Assembly (NCBI RefSeq): GCF_000340435.2
Contig: NZ_CP011883.2
Coordinates: 654,607-718,606 of the forward strand
Direction of reading: 5' to 3'
DNA length: 64,000 nt
Source: Mycobacterium haemophilum DSM 44634
GTDB lineage: Bacteria > Actinomycetota > Actinomycetes > Mycobacteriales > Mycobacteriaceae
The notes beneath the pieces were generated by a model. It was not told where the DNA came from, did no database searches, and saw nothing but the letters and a program-made list of their open reading frames with translations. Shown piece after piece: positions 25,655-35,642 of this stretch; the stretch's first letter is position 1, and every line of letters begins with the position of its first letter. A program made the position numbers and the translations under genes.

Positions 25655-25918
25655 GACAACACCGTACGACTCGAGCTTGCGACGTCAGTTGGGCAGCCCT
25701 TGTCGCGCAGGATCGGTGCGAACTCGGCGAGGGAACGCGCGGGGTGATGAGCCCACCCTCGGCGTGGTCCGGCTCGAACTGCTTGACTGACCGTGCAACG
25801 CCCCGATTGTGGGTCCCACACTCCATTTAACTCGGCGCACAGACGGTAGGGCGGCGGCGACGGACTGGTCGCCGAAGCATCGCCTTGCCTTATTGGTTCG
25901 CGAGGCTGATCGGGTCAG

Positions 25919-27628
25919 CTACGGGTCGACTGTCACGTCGAGCAGGAACGTTGTGCCGGAGGCGACGGTGGCCAAGGCGCGTTGCAGGGCTGGGCGCAGC
26001 ATGCCCGATTTCTCGACACGTTCGCCCGCCCCGCCATAAGCTTCGGCGACTTTGACGTAGTCCGGTGTTGGTGAGATAACGTCGCCGACGAAATCGCGGT
26101 CGCGAACCGCGGCACTGTCTGGGAAGTAGCGCAGCATGTTCCACGTCTGCGACGCAAAGCCTCGGTTGTTGCACAGCACGATCAGCAACGGAACGTTGTA
26201 CTCCTGGGCGAATCCGAGGGCGGCCGGGACGGGGTTGTAGTGCCAGGCTCCGTCGCCAAGGATTGACACGACAAGTTGGTGCGGGCGCGCGAGTTTGACG
26301 CCCAACGCGGTGCCCAGGCTGGTCCCGAGGGCTCCGGCCCAGCCGCGGTATTGTCGAATAGGCTTGCGCTCGAAGAGGAACTGAATCATCTGCGGCATTT
26401 GGGCGATGATCTCGTCGACGCAAATCGCATCGTCGGGCAGCGCGTCGTGTAGTTCTGCGAACAGCTTGGCTGCAGGCACGAAATCGTTTGCCTGCACACC
26501 GGATTGGCGGGCATCCTCGATGCCCTGGTCGCGAACGCTCTGCGTGTGACGGGCCCAGCGTGCAGCGGTTTGAGCGGCATTGGGTCGGGGCGATCGCTGC
26601 GCCAGGCTGGCGGCCAGCGTTTCAAGGTTGTGGGCGAGGTCTCCCGGAAGCGCGTGCGTGGTCGGGTAGCCCCAATACGCCGCCCGCGGACGCAGCGGGT
26701 CCTCGTCGGCATGAATGACGGCGCATCCCGGTCGTAGCGTTGGGCGCGGCGGATGCCAGGGCGCATTGCAGCCGGCCAACAGGATCGCGTCGGCGTCGCC
26801 CACCACGGCCTCCACCGGCCCCGCGCCGTAGAGCGGATGGCAGCGCGGGAAATTGTGGTAGGCGGGCGACATGAACTCGAAAACCGGCGCCGACACGGCT
26901 TCGGCAATGCGTACCAGGGCGTCGCGCTGTTCGTCCGTGCGGCCGCCATGCTCGGTGATGATGAGCGGACATTCGGCCTCGGCCAGAATCCGGGCGACGT
27001 GGTCAATCTGTTGTGGGGTGGCGACGACCGGCGCGGGCGCAACCCACGTCGGGATCTCGCCGTGGCCTTCGCCGATCAGCAGGTCGAACGGGATCTCCAG
27101 CACGGTCGGACCGCGCGGCACCGACTCGGCGACGAAGCGGGCGCGCCGTAGCTCGTAAACCAATTCGGAGGGGGTTCGCACCCGTTTGGACCATTTGACT
27201 ACGGCTTCCGCGTTGCGGGCGGGCCCGACCAGGTCGACCAGCAGCGAGGGCCATTCGGGGCCAGGGTCGGTGGCGGGATCCTCGCCGTAGGTGAGCGTGT
27301 CGGGCGACAGTACGGTCATTGGGGTGCGTTCTTGCAGCGCGGTGTGCAGTCCCATGGAGCCGTTTTGAATTCCCAGCGACGACGGCAGAAAGACGACCTG
27401 GCTGCGGCCGGTGGCCTTGTAGTATCCGGAGGCCAGGTTGACCGCCAGGAGTTCGTGACGGCAGCGGAAGTAACGTGGCGTCGTGTTATCGACGCGGCGG
27501 GTCAGCGCCTCCCAGATTGGTGCCATGACGGCGATCGGAGAGGCGAAAACACAGTCCACGCCGTGTGCATTCAACTGATCCAACAGGACTTTGGCGCCGT
27601 TCTGGATTGCACGCATGTGTAGGTCCAC
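25919..27628 (-). CDS. Thiamine-diphosphate enzyme, acetolactate-synthase-like
   Basis: A 569-residue ThDP enzyme with the three usual domains. The N-terminal PYR domain carries the activating Glu in RCRHELLAVNLASGYYKATG near residue 58. A central domain follows, and the C-terminal PP domain has the Mg/ThDP motif SILGDGAWHYNPVPAALGFAQ then NVPLLIVLCNNRG. It resembles acetolactate synthase large subunits, benzoylformate decarboxylases and related 2-oxoacid lyases; the exact reaction cannot be inferred. No regulatory subunit is adjacent. ATG start at 27626-27628, with M5 a possible alternative. In H37Rv this place between Rv0580c and lpqN holds vapBC26. Confidence 0.85.
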   Translation of the reverse strand: MDLHMRAIQNGAKVLLDQLNAHGVDCVFASPIAVMAPIWEALTRRVDNTTPRYFRCRHELLAVNLASGYYKATGRSQVVFLPSSLGIQNGSMGLHTALQERTPMTVLSPDTLTYGEDPATDPGPEWPSLLVDLVGPARNAEAVVKWSKRVRTPSELVYELRRARFVAESVPRGPTVLEIPFDLLIGEGHGEIPTWVAPAPVVATPQQIDHVARILAEAECPLIITEHGGRTDEQRDALVRIAEAVSAPVFEFMSPAYHNFPRCHPLYGAGPVEAVVGDADAILLAGCNAPWHPPRPTLRPGCAVIHADEDPLRPRAAYWGYPTTHALPGDLAHNLETLAASLAQRSPRPNAAQTAARWARHTQSVRDQGIEDARQSGVQANDFVPAAKLFAELHDALPDDAICVDEIIAQMPQMIQFLFERKPIRQYRGWAGALGTSLGTALGVKLARPHQLVVSILGDGAWHYNPVPAALGFAQEYNVPLLIVLCNNRGFASQTWNMLRYFPDSAAVRDRDFVGDVISPTPDYVKVAEAYGGAGERVEKSGMLRPALQRALATVASGTTFLLDVTVDP

Positions 27629-27662
27629 TCTCGTCCGGCCCGACTTTCCGATCCCGAGAGGG

Positions 27663-28322
27663 TCAGGGAGTGATGGTCGTTTGGTGGTCGATGACGTTGG
27701 TGGCGTCCATCAGCGGGCCTGAATCGCTGTCGAGGGCGTCGGCGTTGAGCTGCAGCACGAACACCGCACCCTGGCTGGGAATCACCACCGTTTTCTGCGC
27801 GACCGCCCGCTTCTTGCCGTCTTTCGTGTAGGTACCACCTAGCTGCCACGCTTGGAAGCCGCCGAGCCTGGACGCGTTTCCGTCGCCGGAGCCCTGGTAT
27901 CCGGGCAGATTCTGCAACTCGCCCGGAGCGTATTGCAGAATCTTCGCTTGGTCGACGTCGCCGGTGAGCTTGGAGACGAGCGCCACGATGGTGGGCGGAT
28001 CCGAGGGATCGGTGGGCCGGGCCAAAACGATGCCGCCATAAGGCGCGTCGGCGCTTTCGTTGAGCAGCTGCCAACCCGAGGGCACCGGCAGATCGATGGT
28101 GGGGGAACCGGGATCGCCATGGTGGACCGGGGTTTCGGTGATGTGGTTGTCCCTGATGTAGTCGGCGATGGTGTACTTGGCGCCCGCGGCAGGTGCTGTG
28201 CTGGTGGCCGACGAGCTGGTGGATGTGGATGTTGACGCCTTGTTGCTCTGGTTGTCAGAGCCACAACCAACGAGCGCCAGGCTCAGCGCCACGGTTGTGA
28301 TTGCCGCCGTGAAGTACCGCAT
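27663..28322 (-). CDS. lpqN: Lipoprotein LpqN
   Basis: Exported lipoprotein: signal peptide MRYFTAAITTVALSLALVGC with a lipobox (LVGC) and acylated Cys near residue 17. A Ser/Thr/Ala-rich linker follows, then a single folded domain of the LpqN/LpqT family (YTIADYIRDNHITETPVHHGD, PGSPTIDLPVPSGW). In H37Rv LpqN binds periplasmic partners in cell-wall biogenesis and, when secreted, host CBL. The start is set at the second Met (28320-28322) to match H37Rv; the upstream ATG at 28329-28331 is possible. It is 34 bp upstream of the ThDP enzyme on the same strand. Confidence 0.92.
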   Translation of the reverse strand: MRYFTAAITTVALSLALVGCGSDNQSNKASTSTSTSSSATSTAPAAGAKYTIADYIRDNHITETPVHHGDPGSPTIDLPVPSGWQLLNESADAPYGGIVLARPTDPSDPPTIVALVSKLTGDVDQAKILQYAPGELQNLPGYQGSGDGNASRLGGFQAWQLGGTYTKDGKKRAVAQKTVVIPSQGAVFVLQLNADALDSDSGPLMDATNVIDHQTTITP

Positions 28323-28569
28323 CAATTGCATCTCCCCGAAAATGGGCCGGCACCTGCGCTGGCCGCGACGGAACTGACACTAGCCGAAATGGTGTGCAAG
28401 GTTGCTAAAGAACTTCCAAAGACCGAGGCAAGGCCGTGTAAAGAGCCCATGCCCGTGCCGAAAAGACTATCGTCTGCTGCGTGTATGGCTGGCTGCCGAT
28501 CTGCGACCCGCCGCAGCCGCCGCACACCATCATCCGGCAGCTGCCGGAATCCGGCATGGTGAGGCAGCC

Positions 28570-29391
28570 ATGACTGAGGCGGACCAGGTCGACTTCACCG
28601 ATGTGCGGTGGGGCTCGGTGGAATGGACGAACCTGTGCACGCTGTACCTGCGGGCATACGAAAGCCGTTCGCCAGCACCGATTCTCGGAGACACGGCAGC
28701 AGGTGAGGCGGTGGACCGCATCGAATACGACTGGGCCCGCATGCGCCGCGCCATGCGGCCTGGGGTCAATCAGTACATGGTCACCATGCGCGCCAAACAG
28801 CTCGACGACTGGAGCACCAACTTCCTGCGTCGCCATCCGAACGCCGTGGTGCTGCACCTCGGCTGCGGCATGGACACCCGGGCGTTCCGGCTGCATCCAC
28901 CCGAAACTGTGCAGTGGTTCGACGTCGATCAACCGAATGTGATCGCGTTGCGCCGCAAGCTCTACGACGACCGCGATGGCTACCGGATGATTGGCTCGTC
29001 AGTGACCGATGCGGCGTGGCTGGACGAGATACCCATTGGTCGTCCGATGCTGATGGTCGCCGAGGGGCTGGTCATGTATCTCACCGAGCCACAGGTGCGC
29101 GCGCTGCTGCAGCGCCTCACGGATCGGTTCGGCAGCGGCGAGCTCATTTTCGACACCGTATCGCCGATGGGGCCACGCCTGTCCAAGGTGCTCACCAAGG
29201 GCATCACCAAGTGGGGCATCCGTGATGCCCGCGACATTGAGCAATGGAACCCGCGGCTGCGCTGCCTGGAGCGGTCGCCAGCGGGGGCACTCCACGAACG
29301 TATCCCATCAACGCCGGTGCGGCTGCTGTGGCGGCTGGTCAACGCCACACCGGCCCGCAACTACAACGTGCTCAACCGCTTCGCTTGCTGA
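28570..29391 (+). CDS. SAM-dependent methyltransferase, leucine-carboxyl/TcmP type
   Basis: A 273-residue methyltransferase of the PPM1/LCMT-TcmP-like family. SAM motif: VVLHLGCGMDTRAFRLHPPETVQWFDVDQPNVIALRRKL near residues 93-130; MLMVAEGLVMYLTEPQVRALLQRL is the family post-motif. The ATG at 28570 fits the domain start; the longer in-frame extension from 28402 is Arg- and Ala-rich and not conserved-looking. Substrate unknown. It is divergent from lpqN (247 bp apart) and 119 bp upstream of the GH92 gene. Confidence 0.8.
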   Translation: MTEADQVDFTDVRWGSVEWTNLCTLYLRAYESRSPAPILGDTAAGEAVDRIEYDWARMRRAMRPGVNQYMVTMRAKQLDDWSTNFLRRHPNAVVLHLGCGMDTRAFRLHPPETVQWFDVDQPNVIALRRKLYDDRDGYRMIGSSVTDAAWLDEIPIGRPMLMVAEGLVMYLTEPQVRALLQRLTDRFGSGELIFDTVSPMGPRLSKVLTKGITKWGIRDARDIEQWNPRLRCLERSPAGALHERIPSTPVRLLWRLVNATPARNYNVLNRFAC

Positions 29392-29510
29392 GTCACGCGC
29401 CTTATTAGGTCGTTTCCTGGGACGCTGCCCGCCCGCAAGCGCCCTCGATCTCTGTGGAATCCCTCTCGAAACACCCACGGGAATAGGCGGTTATGCAGTA
29501 AGAGACAACT

Positions 29511-32132
29511 ATGCGGTCACACAGGGCCCTAGTAGCGTTGGTGTCGGCGATGGGCGTCTTCGTGACGTTCATTGCGCTGGCCCCGCCCATTGGTTACGAC
29601 GGTGAGCCCGGGTTTATCGCGAACCCAGCCGACTACGTCGACACGCTCAACGGCACCGGGACTGGCGGTGAGACGGTCGGGGAGATCAACAACTTCCCCG
29701 GCGCTGCTGTGCCGTTCGGAATGGTGCAGTACTCACCAGACACCACGAATGACTACGCCGGCTACGACTACGGCAACTCTCGCGTCACCGGATTCAGCAT
29801 GACCCACGCCTCGGTGGGTTGTCCGGCTTTCGGTGACATTGCCATGCTGCCGACCACCACCCCGATCGGCGCGTGGCCCTGGAACGCCTGGGAAAGGATC
29901 GCCCACGACGACACCGAGGTGGGTGTTCCCGGCTACTACACGGTGCGGTTCCCCGGCACCGGAGTAATCGCGGAACTCACCGCTACCACTCGCACCGGCG
30001 TCGGCCGGTTCAGCTATCCGCGTGACGGTCGGCCTGCCCTGGTTCACGTTCGGTCCGGCGCATCGTTCGCGGGCAACTCGCGCGCGACCATCCAGCTTGG
30101 CCAGGACAACGCCACGATTACCGGATGGGCAACCAGCGGCGGATTCTGCGGCAAGAACAACACCTACACGGTGTATTTCGCGATGAAGTTCAGCCAGCCG
30201 TTCCTCTCGTACGGCACTTGGGACGGCTACACGGTGCACGCCGGCACCCGCGGCGCGGCTTCGCCCTTCAGCGGCGGGTATGTAGAGTTCCCCACCGGCT
30301 CGGTGCTCGAGGTACGGACTGCGATTTCCTATGTCAGTGTCGACGGAGCGCGGGCAAACCTGGCGGCCGAGGGCAAAGCGAGCTTCGATGACGTCCGCGC
30401 TGCGGCGTCATCGGAGTGGAACAGCATGTTGTCGCGTATCACGGTGGCTGGCGCAAATGAAGCCAATCTGCAGACCTTCTACACGTCTTTCTACCGCTCG
30501 CTGCTGCACCCCAACACCTTCAACGACGCGGATGGACGCTACATCGGTTTCGATGGCTTCATCCACACCGTGGCCGGCGGGCGGACCCAGTACACCAACT
30601 TCTCCGACTGGGACACATATCGGTGCCTGGCAGCTTTACAGGGCCTGCTTTTCCCGAAGCAAGCCAGCGACATGGCCCAATCGCTCGTCAACGATGCCGA
30701 GCAAGGCGGAGCTTATCCGCGTTGGGCAATCGCGAATTCCGCGACAGGCGAGATGAGCGGAGACAACGTAGTACCGCTCATCGTGAACCTGTATTCCTAC
30801 GGAGCTAAGGACTTCGACCTCAAAGCGGCGCTGCACTACATGGTGAACGCGGCGACCGCAGGCGGTGTTGGGCGGGGCGGCTACGTGGAGCGGCCGGGCA
30901 TCGCCACCTATCTGCGATTGGGTTACGCACCCCAGACGGCTGAGTTCGGCGCCGGCGCCTCGATCACGCTGGAGTGGTCGGTTGACGACTTCGCTATCGC
31001 ACGGTTCGCCGACTCGCTCGGCGACACAGCGACCGCGGCCGAATTCCAAAGCCGGGCGCAGTACTGGCAGAACCTGTTTAACCCCAGCACGGGTTACATC
31101 TCACCCCGCAGCCTGAACGGATTCTTCCGCGACGGCCCTGGATTCGTAGAATCCTCATCGGGATTCGGCCAGGACGGATTCGACGAAGGCAACGCCGAGC
31201 AATACCTTTGGTGGGTGCCGCATAATGTCGCCGGTCTGGTGACCGCTCTTGGCGGTCGCCGTGCGGTGGCGCGCCGACTCGACCGCTTCACGGAAAAGCT
31301 CAATGTGGGCCCCAACGAGCCCTATCTTTGGGCCGGTAACGAACCAGGATTCGGGGTGCCGTGGCTATACAACTACATCGGTCAACCATGGAAGACTCAG
31401 CAGACGGTGGACCGGGTGCGCGGACTATTCGGTCCCGCTCCCGATGGCGAGCCGGGCAACGACGACCTCGGCGCGCTGTCCAGCTGGTACGTTTGGGCTG
31501 CCCTCGGCCTGTACCCGAGCACCCCTGGGACTGCAATCCTCACCGTGAACACGCCGCTCTTCGACCGAGCCCTCATCACGGTGCCGGGAGGAAAATCCAT
31601 CCGGATCTCCGCCCCGGGCGCATCGGCGCCCCGCCGGCTGCGCTACATCAGCGGCCTGCGCATCGACGGTCAGGCCACTGATCAAACGTCTCTTCCGGAG
31701 TCGATCATCCGCACTGGCGGCGATCTCACGTTTTCCCTCTCCGCGTACCCCAACACGCGCTGGGGCACTGCCGAATCCGCTGCGCCGCCGTCCTTCGGTG
31801 CGAGCAGCTCGGCTGTGACCGTTAACGTCTCGCACCCCATCGTGACGATCCCGCCGGGCGGAACTGGGACCGTCAATGTTGATGCTCAACGTATGATCGA
31901 CGGCGTCAGCGACTACACCATCACTGGCACGTCTTCTAACCCCGCAGTTACAGCCGCGCCTGCGTCCGGACGCTTTGCCTCCGACGGATCGGCAACCGTG
32001 CCGGTGGCAATCACGGTGGCGCTGTCCGTGCCCGCGCAGTACTGCCTGGTCTATCTCGCCATCACGGTCGGAGAGAGCATCAGGAGGTCGACCGTGATGG
32101 TTATTGCTGAGGTCGAAACCGACGAACCCTGA
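29511..32132 (+). CDS. GH92 family alpha-mannosidase (Rv0584 homologue)
   Basis: An 873-residue secreted glycosidase (877 in H37Rv). An N-terminal signal sequence or anchor covers residues 1-25. GH92 enzymes are calcium-dependent inverting exo-alpha-mannosidases. Signatures: NNFPGAAVPFGMVQYSPDT, FSMTHASVGCP, YTNFSDWDTYRCLAALQGL, LWAGNEPGFGVPWLYNYIGQPWKTQ and GNDDLGALSSWYVWAALGLYPSTPG. The last ~100 residues form an Ig-like beta domain (VNVSHPIVTIPPGGTGTVNVDAQ). Likely trims mannose-containing glycans or glycolipids outside the cell. Convergent with the next gene, 6 bp apart. Confidence 0.94.
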   Translation: MRSHRALVALVSAMGVFVTFIALAPPIGYDGEPGFIANPADYVDTLNGTGTGGETVGEINNFPGAAVPFGMVQYSPDTTNDYAGYDYGNSRVTGFSMTHASVGCPAFGDIAMLPTTTPIGAWPWNAWERIAHDDTEVGVPGYYTVRFPGTGVIAELTATTRTGVGRFSYPRDGRPALVHVRSGASFAGNSRATIQLGQDNATITGWATSGGFCGKNNTYTVYFAMKFSQPFLSYGTWDGYTVHAGTRGAASPFSGGYVEFPTGSVLEVRTAISYVSVDGARANLAAEGKASFDDVRAAASSEWNSMLSRITVAGANEANLQTFYTSFYRSLLHPNTFNDADGRYIGFDGFIHTVAGGRTQYTNFSDWDTYRCLAALQGLLFPKQASDMAQSLVNDAEQGGAYPRWAIANSATGEMSGDNVVPLIVNLYSYGAKDFDLKAALHYMVNAATAGGVGRGGYVERPGIATYLRLGYAPQTAEFGAGASITLEWSVDDFAIARFADSLGDTATAAEFQSRAQYWQNLFNPSTGYISPRSLNGFFRDGPGFVESSSGFGQDGFDEGNAEQYLWWVPHNVAGLVTALGGRRAVARRLDRFTEKLNVGPNEPYLWAGNEPGFGVPWLYNYIGQPWKTQQTVDRVRGLFGPAPDGEPGNDDLGALSSWYVWAALGLYPSTPGTAILTVNTPLFDRALITVPGGKSIRISAPGASAPRRLRYISGLRIDGQATDQTSLPESIIRTGGDLTFSLSAYPNTRWGTAESAAPPSFGASSSAVTVNVSHPIVTIPPGGTGTVNVDAQRMIDGVSDYTITGTSSNPAVTAAPASGRFASDGSATVPVAITVALSVPAQYCLVYLAITVGESIRRSTVMVIAEVETDEP

Positions 32133-32138
32133 CTGGCC

Positions 32139-34538
32139 TCAGATCATCTCCTTCTCGGTTAGCCACCGCATCACCAGCCAGCCGATGAAGACGGGTAACC
32201 AGCACGTGAGCACCCGGTACAGCAGTACCGACGGCACGCCGATGGCCGCAGGCACGGCGAAGGCGGCCAGTCCGCCGATCAGTGCCGCTTCGACAGCCCC
32301 GACTCCACCGGGCGTCGGGGCGGCGGAGGCGAGGGTGCCGCCGACCATTGTCACCACGGTGACAGTGACGAATGTCGCGCCGCCACCGAATGCTTCGATG
32401 CTGGCCCAGAGCGCTAACGCTGCGCCGAGAGTTGTTCCGGTACAACCAAGTATGATCAGCGCCAATCGTTGCGGTTCACGGACAAGCTCGACGAGGTCGC
32501 TGGTAACCTCCTTGAGTTTGGGGCGCACCGCCGTTGCTAGCCAGCGCCGCAGTTTGGGCACGAACAGAAACGCGCCGACGATACCGAGCGCCACACCGGC
32601 GATCAGGTACAGCACAGTTGCATTCGGGACGAAGTGCGACAGGTCGGTGGACGCGCCCGCAATGGTGCTGAACAAGATCAGCAACACAACGTGGACGATC
32701 ACCTGCATGGCTTGCTGCAGCGCCACCGCGGCGGTGGCTCGCAGTGTGGAAAGACCGCCCTTCTGCAAGAACCGGGTGCTGAGCGCGAGCCCGCCGACTC
32801 CGGCCGGCGTGGTGGTTGCCGCAAAAGTATTGGCCACCTGCACGATTGATAGCTTCCAGAAGCTGATCGATCCGTCGGTGCAGGCCCACAACGCCGCTGC
32901 CGCACCAACATACGTCAGCGCCGACACCGCTAATCCCAGTAGCGCCCACGACCAGTTCGCGTTTCGGAGTTCTGAAAAGAAGGTCGGCACGGCGCTGATA
33001 AAGGGATAGGCGACATAGACCAGTGCGCCGAGCAGCACCAGTTGAATAATTTGGCTGCGAGTGAACCGGGTGATCGTCTCGGCTTTGATCTGGTCGGCAC
33101 CCGTTTGGCGCATCACCTCGGCGCGGGCGCTGGAGATGGCGGCGCCCGGGTCGGGCACTGATTCGCGAATTTTAGCTGGCACAGCGGCTTTAGTGAGTCG
33201 GCGCGACGCGGTCAGGACCGCGTCCTTACCAAATGCGTCGATCGCTGCAGCTACCGCCGACTTTGCGTCATACAGCGCTGATGTCGTCACCAGAAGTTGA
33301 GCGAGGTCGGATTGGAGTTGAGCGTCGGTGGCGCCGTATTCGGCGCTGCCGAACCCGCCGAAAAGAACGGTGCCGTTACAGACCGTGATTTCCGCGCTGC
33401 GCAGGTTCCCGTGCGAGATTTGGTGATTCTGCAACGTTCGTAGTGATTCCCACACGCGGGCAACCGGTGTCGTCGTTGCGCATTTGTTGAGAGGGATTGC
33501 GCCAACGGGACGGTGTGCGTACAACATCCATCCCCGGTCGAGCGGGGCGACGGCGATCGTCGACGTGTTGGCGACGCCCGCATTACCGATGGCAATGGCC
33601 ATCAACGCGCGATGCTCGACGGCGCGGCGCATGGAAGCCACTAAGGGCGCGGTTTCGGTACCGCGCAGCCGCGCCTTCCGCCAGAGCTGGCGCACTGCGC
33701 CGCCGCTGCGTTGATGCGGGCCGTACAACTCGATCACCGCCTTGATCGGCTCCCCAGCATCGGGACACTGGGATGCGGCCGATAAGACGAGTGGCCCAGG
33801 TCCGGCCGGCCGGACCACCGTGAGCCCGGAGACCACGAACCCGTGTTTGGCCATCGCGCGAATCGCGCCATCCAGCGGCACCTCCAGCGCCGGAGTGCCG
33901 ACCACCAGGACCACCAACGCGCCGACGACCCATCCGACCGCCAGCCCCAGCAACGAGCGGTCCGGCACCACGGCGCTGACGAACAGGTGGATCGGCACGA
34001 AGGCCAGCAGCAGCGCCCACCACCAGTGTCGCCAGCGTGCGGGCAGCCAGGGACCCGACACGGTGAGCACCGCCGCGAGCATGGCGATCCACCGCGGGTC
34101 ATCCAGGAACTGGGCGGGCAGCGTGCTGAGCCGGTCCGAGATGTCGAAGTGCCAGCGGAGCCCGACGATGCGGTTAGCACTGATCGACAGCGGGAGAACG
34201 GCGATCAGCCCGGCGGCCGCGTATGCGCTGAGCAGTTTCCATTGCCGCGCGACGATCAGGCCGATCAGGATCGCGAAGGGCAACGCCACAATCGCCAAGC
34301 CGTACGCCAAATACACCGCATCGGACTGAGTGGGCGACAAGACCCCGACGATCTGGGAGATGGATCTTTCGAGCGCGATCCATCTCGGGCGGGTAATCAG
34401 TGAACTCGTGATCACCGCCGCGAGGAAGACGGCCGCCAGGACGAGCCGGATGATGTCGTTGGTCCGGCGGGTTAGCGGTTGCAGCAGGCTGCCGGAAACG
34501 GTGATGTCGCGCCCGTCCACTCGCATAGTGCACATCAC
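32139..34538 (-). CDS. Polytopic membrane protein with pseudokinase-like centre and YbhN-like C half (Rv0585c homologue)
   Basis: A 799-residue protein. The N-terminal ~200 residues hold five to six membrane helices. Residues about 230-480 resemble a protein kinase core in which the catalytic loop reads ISHGNLRSAEI (HGN instead of HGD) and the DFG position reads LFGGFGSA: a probable pseudokinase. Residues about 510-795 carry seven to eight helices of the YbhN/MprF flippase type (FAATTTPAGVGGLALSTRFL, SAAPTPGGVGAVEAAL). Lipid translocation controlled by a kinase-like module is inference. The start may be GTG 34536-34538, the next ATG, or M5 at 34526, which best matches H37Rv. Confidence 0.85.
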   Translation of the reverse strand: MMCTMRVDGRDITVSGSLLQPLTRRTNDIIRLVLAAVFLAAVITSSLITRPRWIALERSISQIVGVLSPTQSDAVYLAYGLAIVALPFAILIGLIVARQWKLLSAYAAAGLIAVLPLSISANRIVGLRWHFDISDRLSTLPAQFLDDPRWIAMLAAVLTVSGPWLPARWRHWWWALLLAFVPIHLFVSAVVPDRSLLGLAVGWVVGALVVLVVGTPALEVPLDGAIRAMAKHGFVVSGLTVVRPAGPGPLVLSAASQCPDAGEPIKAVIELYGPHQRSGGAVRQLWRKARLRGTETAPLVASMRRAVEHRALMAIAIGNAGVANTSTIAVAPLDRGWMLYAHRPVGAIPLNKCATTTPVARVWESLRTLQNHQISHGNLRSAEITVCNGTVLFGGFGSAEYGATDAQLQSDLAQLLVTTSALYDAKSAVAAAIDAFGKDAVLTASRRLTKAAVPAKIRESVPDPGAAISSARAEVMRQTGADQIKAETITRFTRSQIIQLVLLGALVYVAYPFISAVPTFFSELRNANWSWALLGLAVSALTYVGAAAALWACTDGSISFWKLSIVQVANTFAATTTPAGVGGLALSTRFLQKGGLSTLRATAAVALQQAMQVIVHVVLLILFSTIAGASTDLSHFVPNATVLYLIAGVALGIVGAFLFVPKLRRWLATAVRPKLKEVTSDLVELVREPQRLALIILGCTGTTLGAALALWASIEAFGGGATFVTVTVVTMVGGTLASAAPTPGGVGAVEAALIGGLAAFAVPAAIGVPSVLLYRVLTCWLPVFIGWLVMRWLTEKEMI

Positions 34539-34667
34539 CGCCTCGTCGACAATTTAGCCTGCGTGACCCCAATTCCAGGCAAGGATGCGCCCTAAGGGCC
34601 GGGCCGTTGCGGCTCAGCGCGCGTAAGGTCGATACATAGATGTGCTAGCGAATTGGAGGACACGAGC

Positions 34668-35615
34668 GTGCCGAGAACCGACAACGACACCTGGGGGATC
34701 ACCGAGAGTGTGGGTGCGACGGCGCTGGGCGTCGCGGCGGCCCGCGCCGCGGAAACCGAGAGCGAGGCCCCGCTGATCAGCGATCCGTTCGCGCGGGTGT
34801 TCCTCGACGCCGCCGGAGACGGCATGTGGAACTGGTTTGCGGTGCCCAACCTGCCAGCCGAGATCGTCGAGGCTGAACCCGACCTGAAGCCGCGGATGCA
34901 GCGAATGGTCGACTACATGGCCGCCCGGACAGCGTTTTTCGACCAGTTCTTCCTCGACGCCACCCGCGCGGACGTGCGCCAGGTGGTGATTTTGGCGGCC
35001 GGTTTGGATTCGCGGGCTTGGCGGCTGCCCTGGCCGGACGGTACCGCGGTTTACGAGCTCGACCAGCCTCGAGTGCTGGAATTCAAGTCATCGACGTTAC
35101 GGGACAACGGGGCGGAGCCGACGTGCAACCTGGTTCATGTTCCGATCGACCTGCGTCATGACTGGCCGGAGGCGTTGCAGCGGGCCGGGTTCGACGCCTC
35201 GGCGCCCAGCGTCTGGTCCGCCGAGGGGCTGTTGCCGTTTTTGCCGGCGGCTGCCCAAGAGTTGCTTTTCGAACGCGTCCAGGCGCTTGGCAGCGCCGGC
35301 AGCCGGATCGCCGTAGAGGCGCCCGGCCCGGGCTTCCTTGCCCCCGATGCCCTTGCGAAGCAGCGCGAGACGATGCAGCGGGTGCGCGACCTGATGGCCA
35401 AGCTGGAGCCGGAACGCGACATCCCCGACGTCCACGATCTCTGGTACTTCGAGGAGCGCGACGACGTCGGCGACTGGTTGGCTAGCCACGGCTGGGAGGT
35501 GACGGTGACGCCGGCCGAGGAGCTGATGGCCGGCTACGGTCGCCAACTCGCGCAGGACATTGAAGATGCCGCCCCGCAGACGTTGTTTGTGTCGGCCGAG
35601 CGGGTTGGGGAGTGA
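34668..35615 (+). CDS. Putative SAM-dependent methyltransferase (mycobacterial Rv0146/Rv0725c-type family)
   Basis: A 315-residue member of a large mycobacterial paralogue family. N-terminal DTWGITESVGATALGVAAARA, then MVDYMAARTAFFDQFFLDA, VRQVVILAAGLDSRAWRLPWPDG with VYELDQPRVLEFK, and SAEGLLPFLPAAAQELLFERV. Substrates of the family are unknown, possibly lipids or phenolics. The GTG at 34668 is preceded by GGAGGA (34655-34660), which fixes the start. It lies at the junction where H37Rv has the mce2 region. Confidence 0.9.
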   Translation: MPRTDNDTWGITESVGATALGVAAARAAETESEAPLISDPFARVFLDAAGDGMWNWFAVPNLPAEIVEAEPDLKPRMQRMVDYMAARTAFFDQFFLDATRADVRQVVILAAGLDSRAWRLPWPDGTAVYELDQPRVLEFKSSTLRDNGAEPTCNLVHVPIDLRHDWPEALQRAGFDASAPSVWSAEGLLPFLPAAAQELLFERVQALGSAGSRIAVEAPGPGFLAPDALAKQRETMQRVRDLMAKLEPERDIPDVHDLWYFEERDDVGDWLASHGWEVTVTPAEELMAGYGRQLAQDIEDAAPQTLFVSAERVGE

Positions 35616-35642
35616 GTCGGCAATGAGCACGGTTCTTCACTG

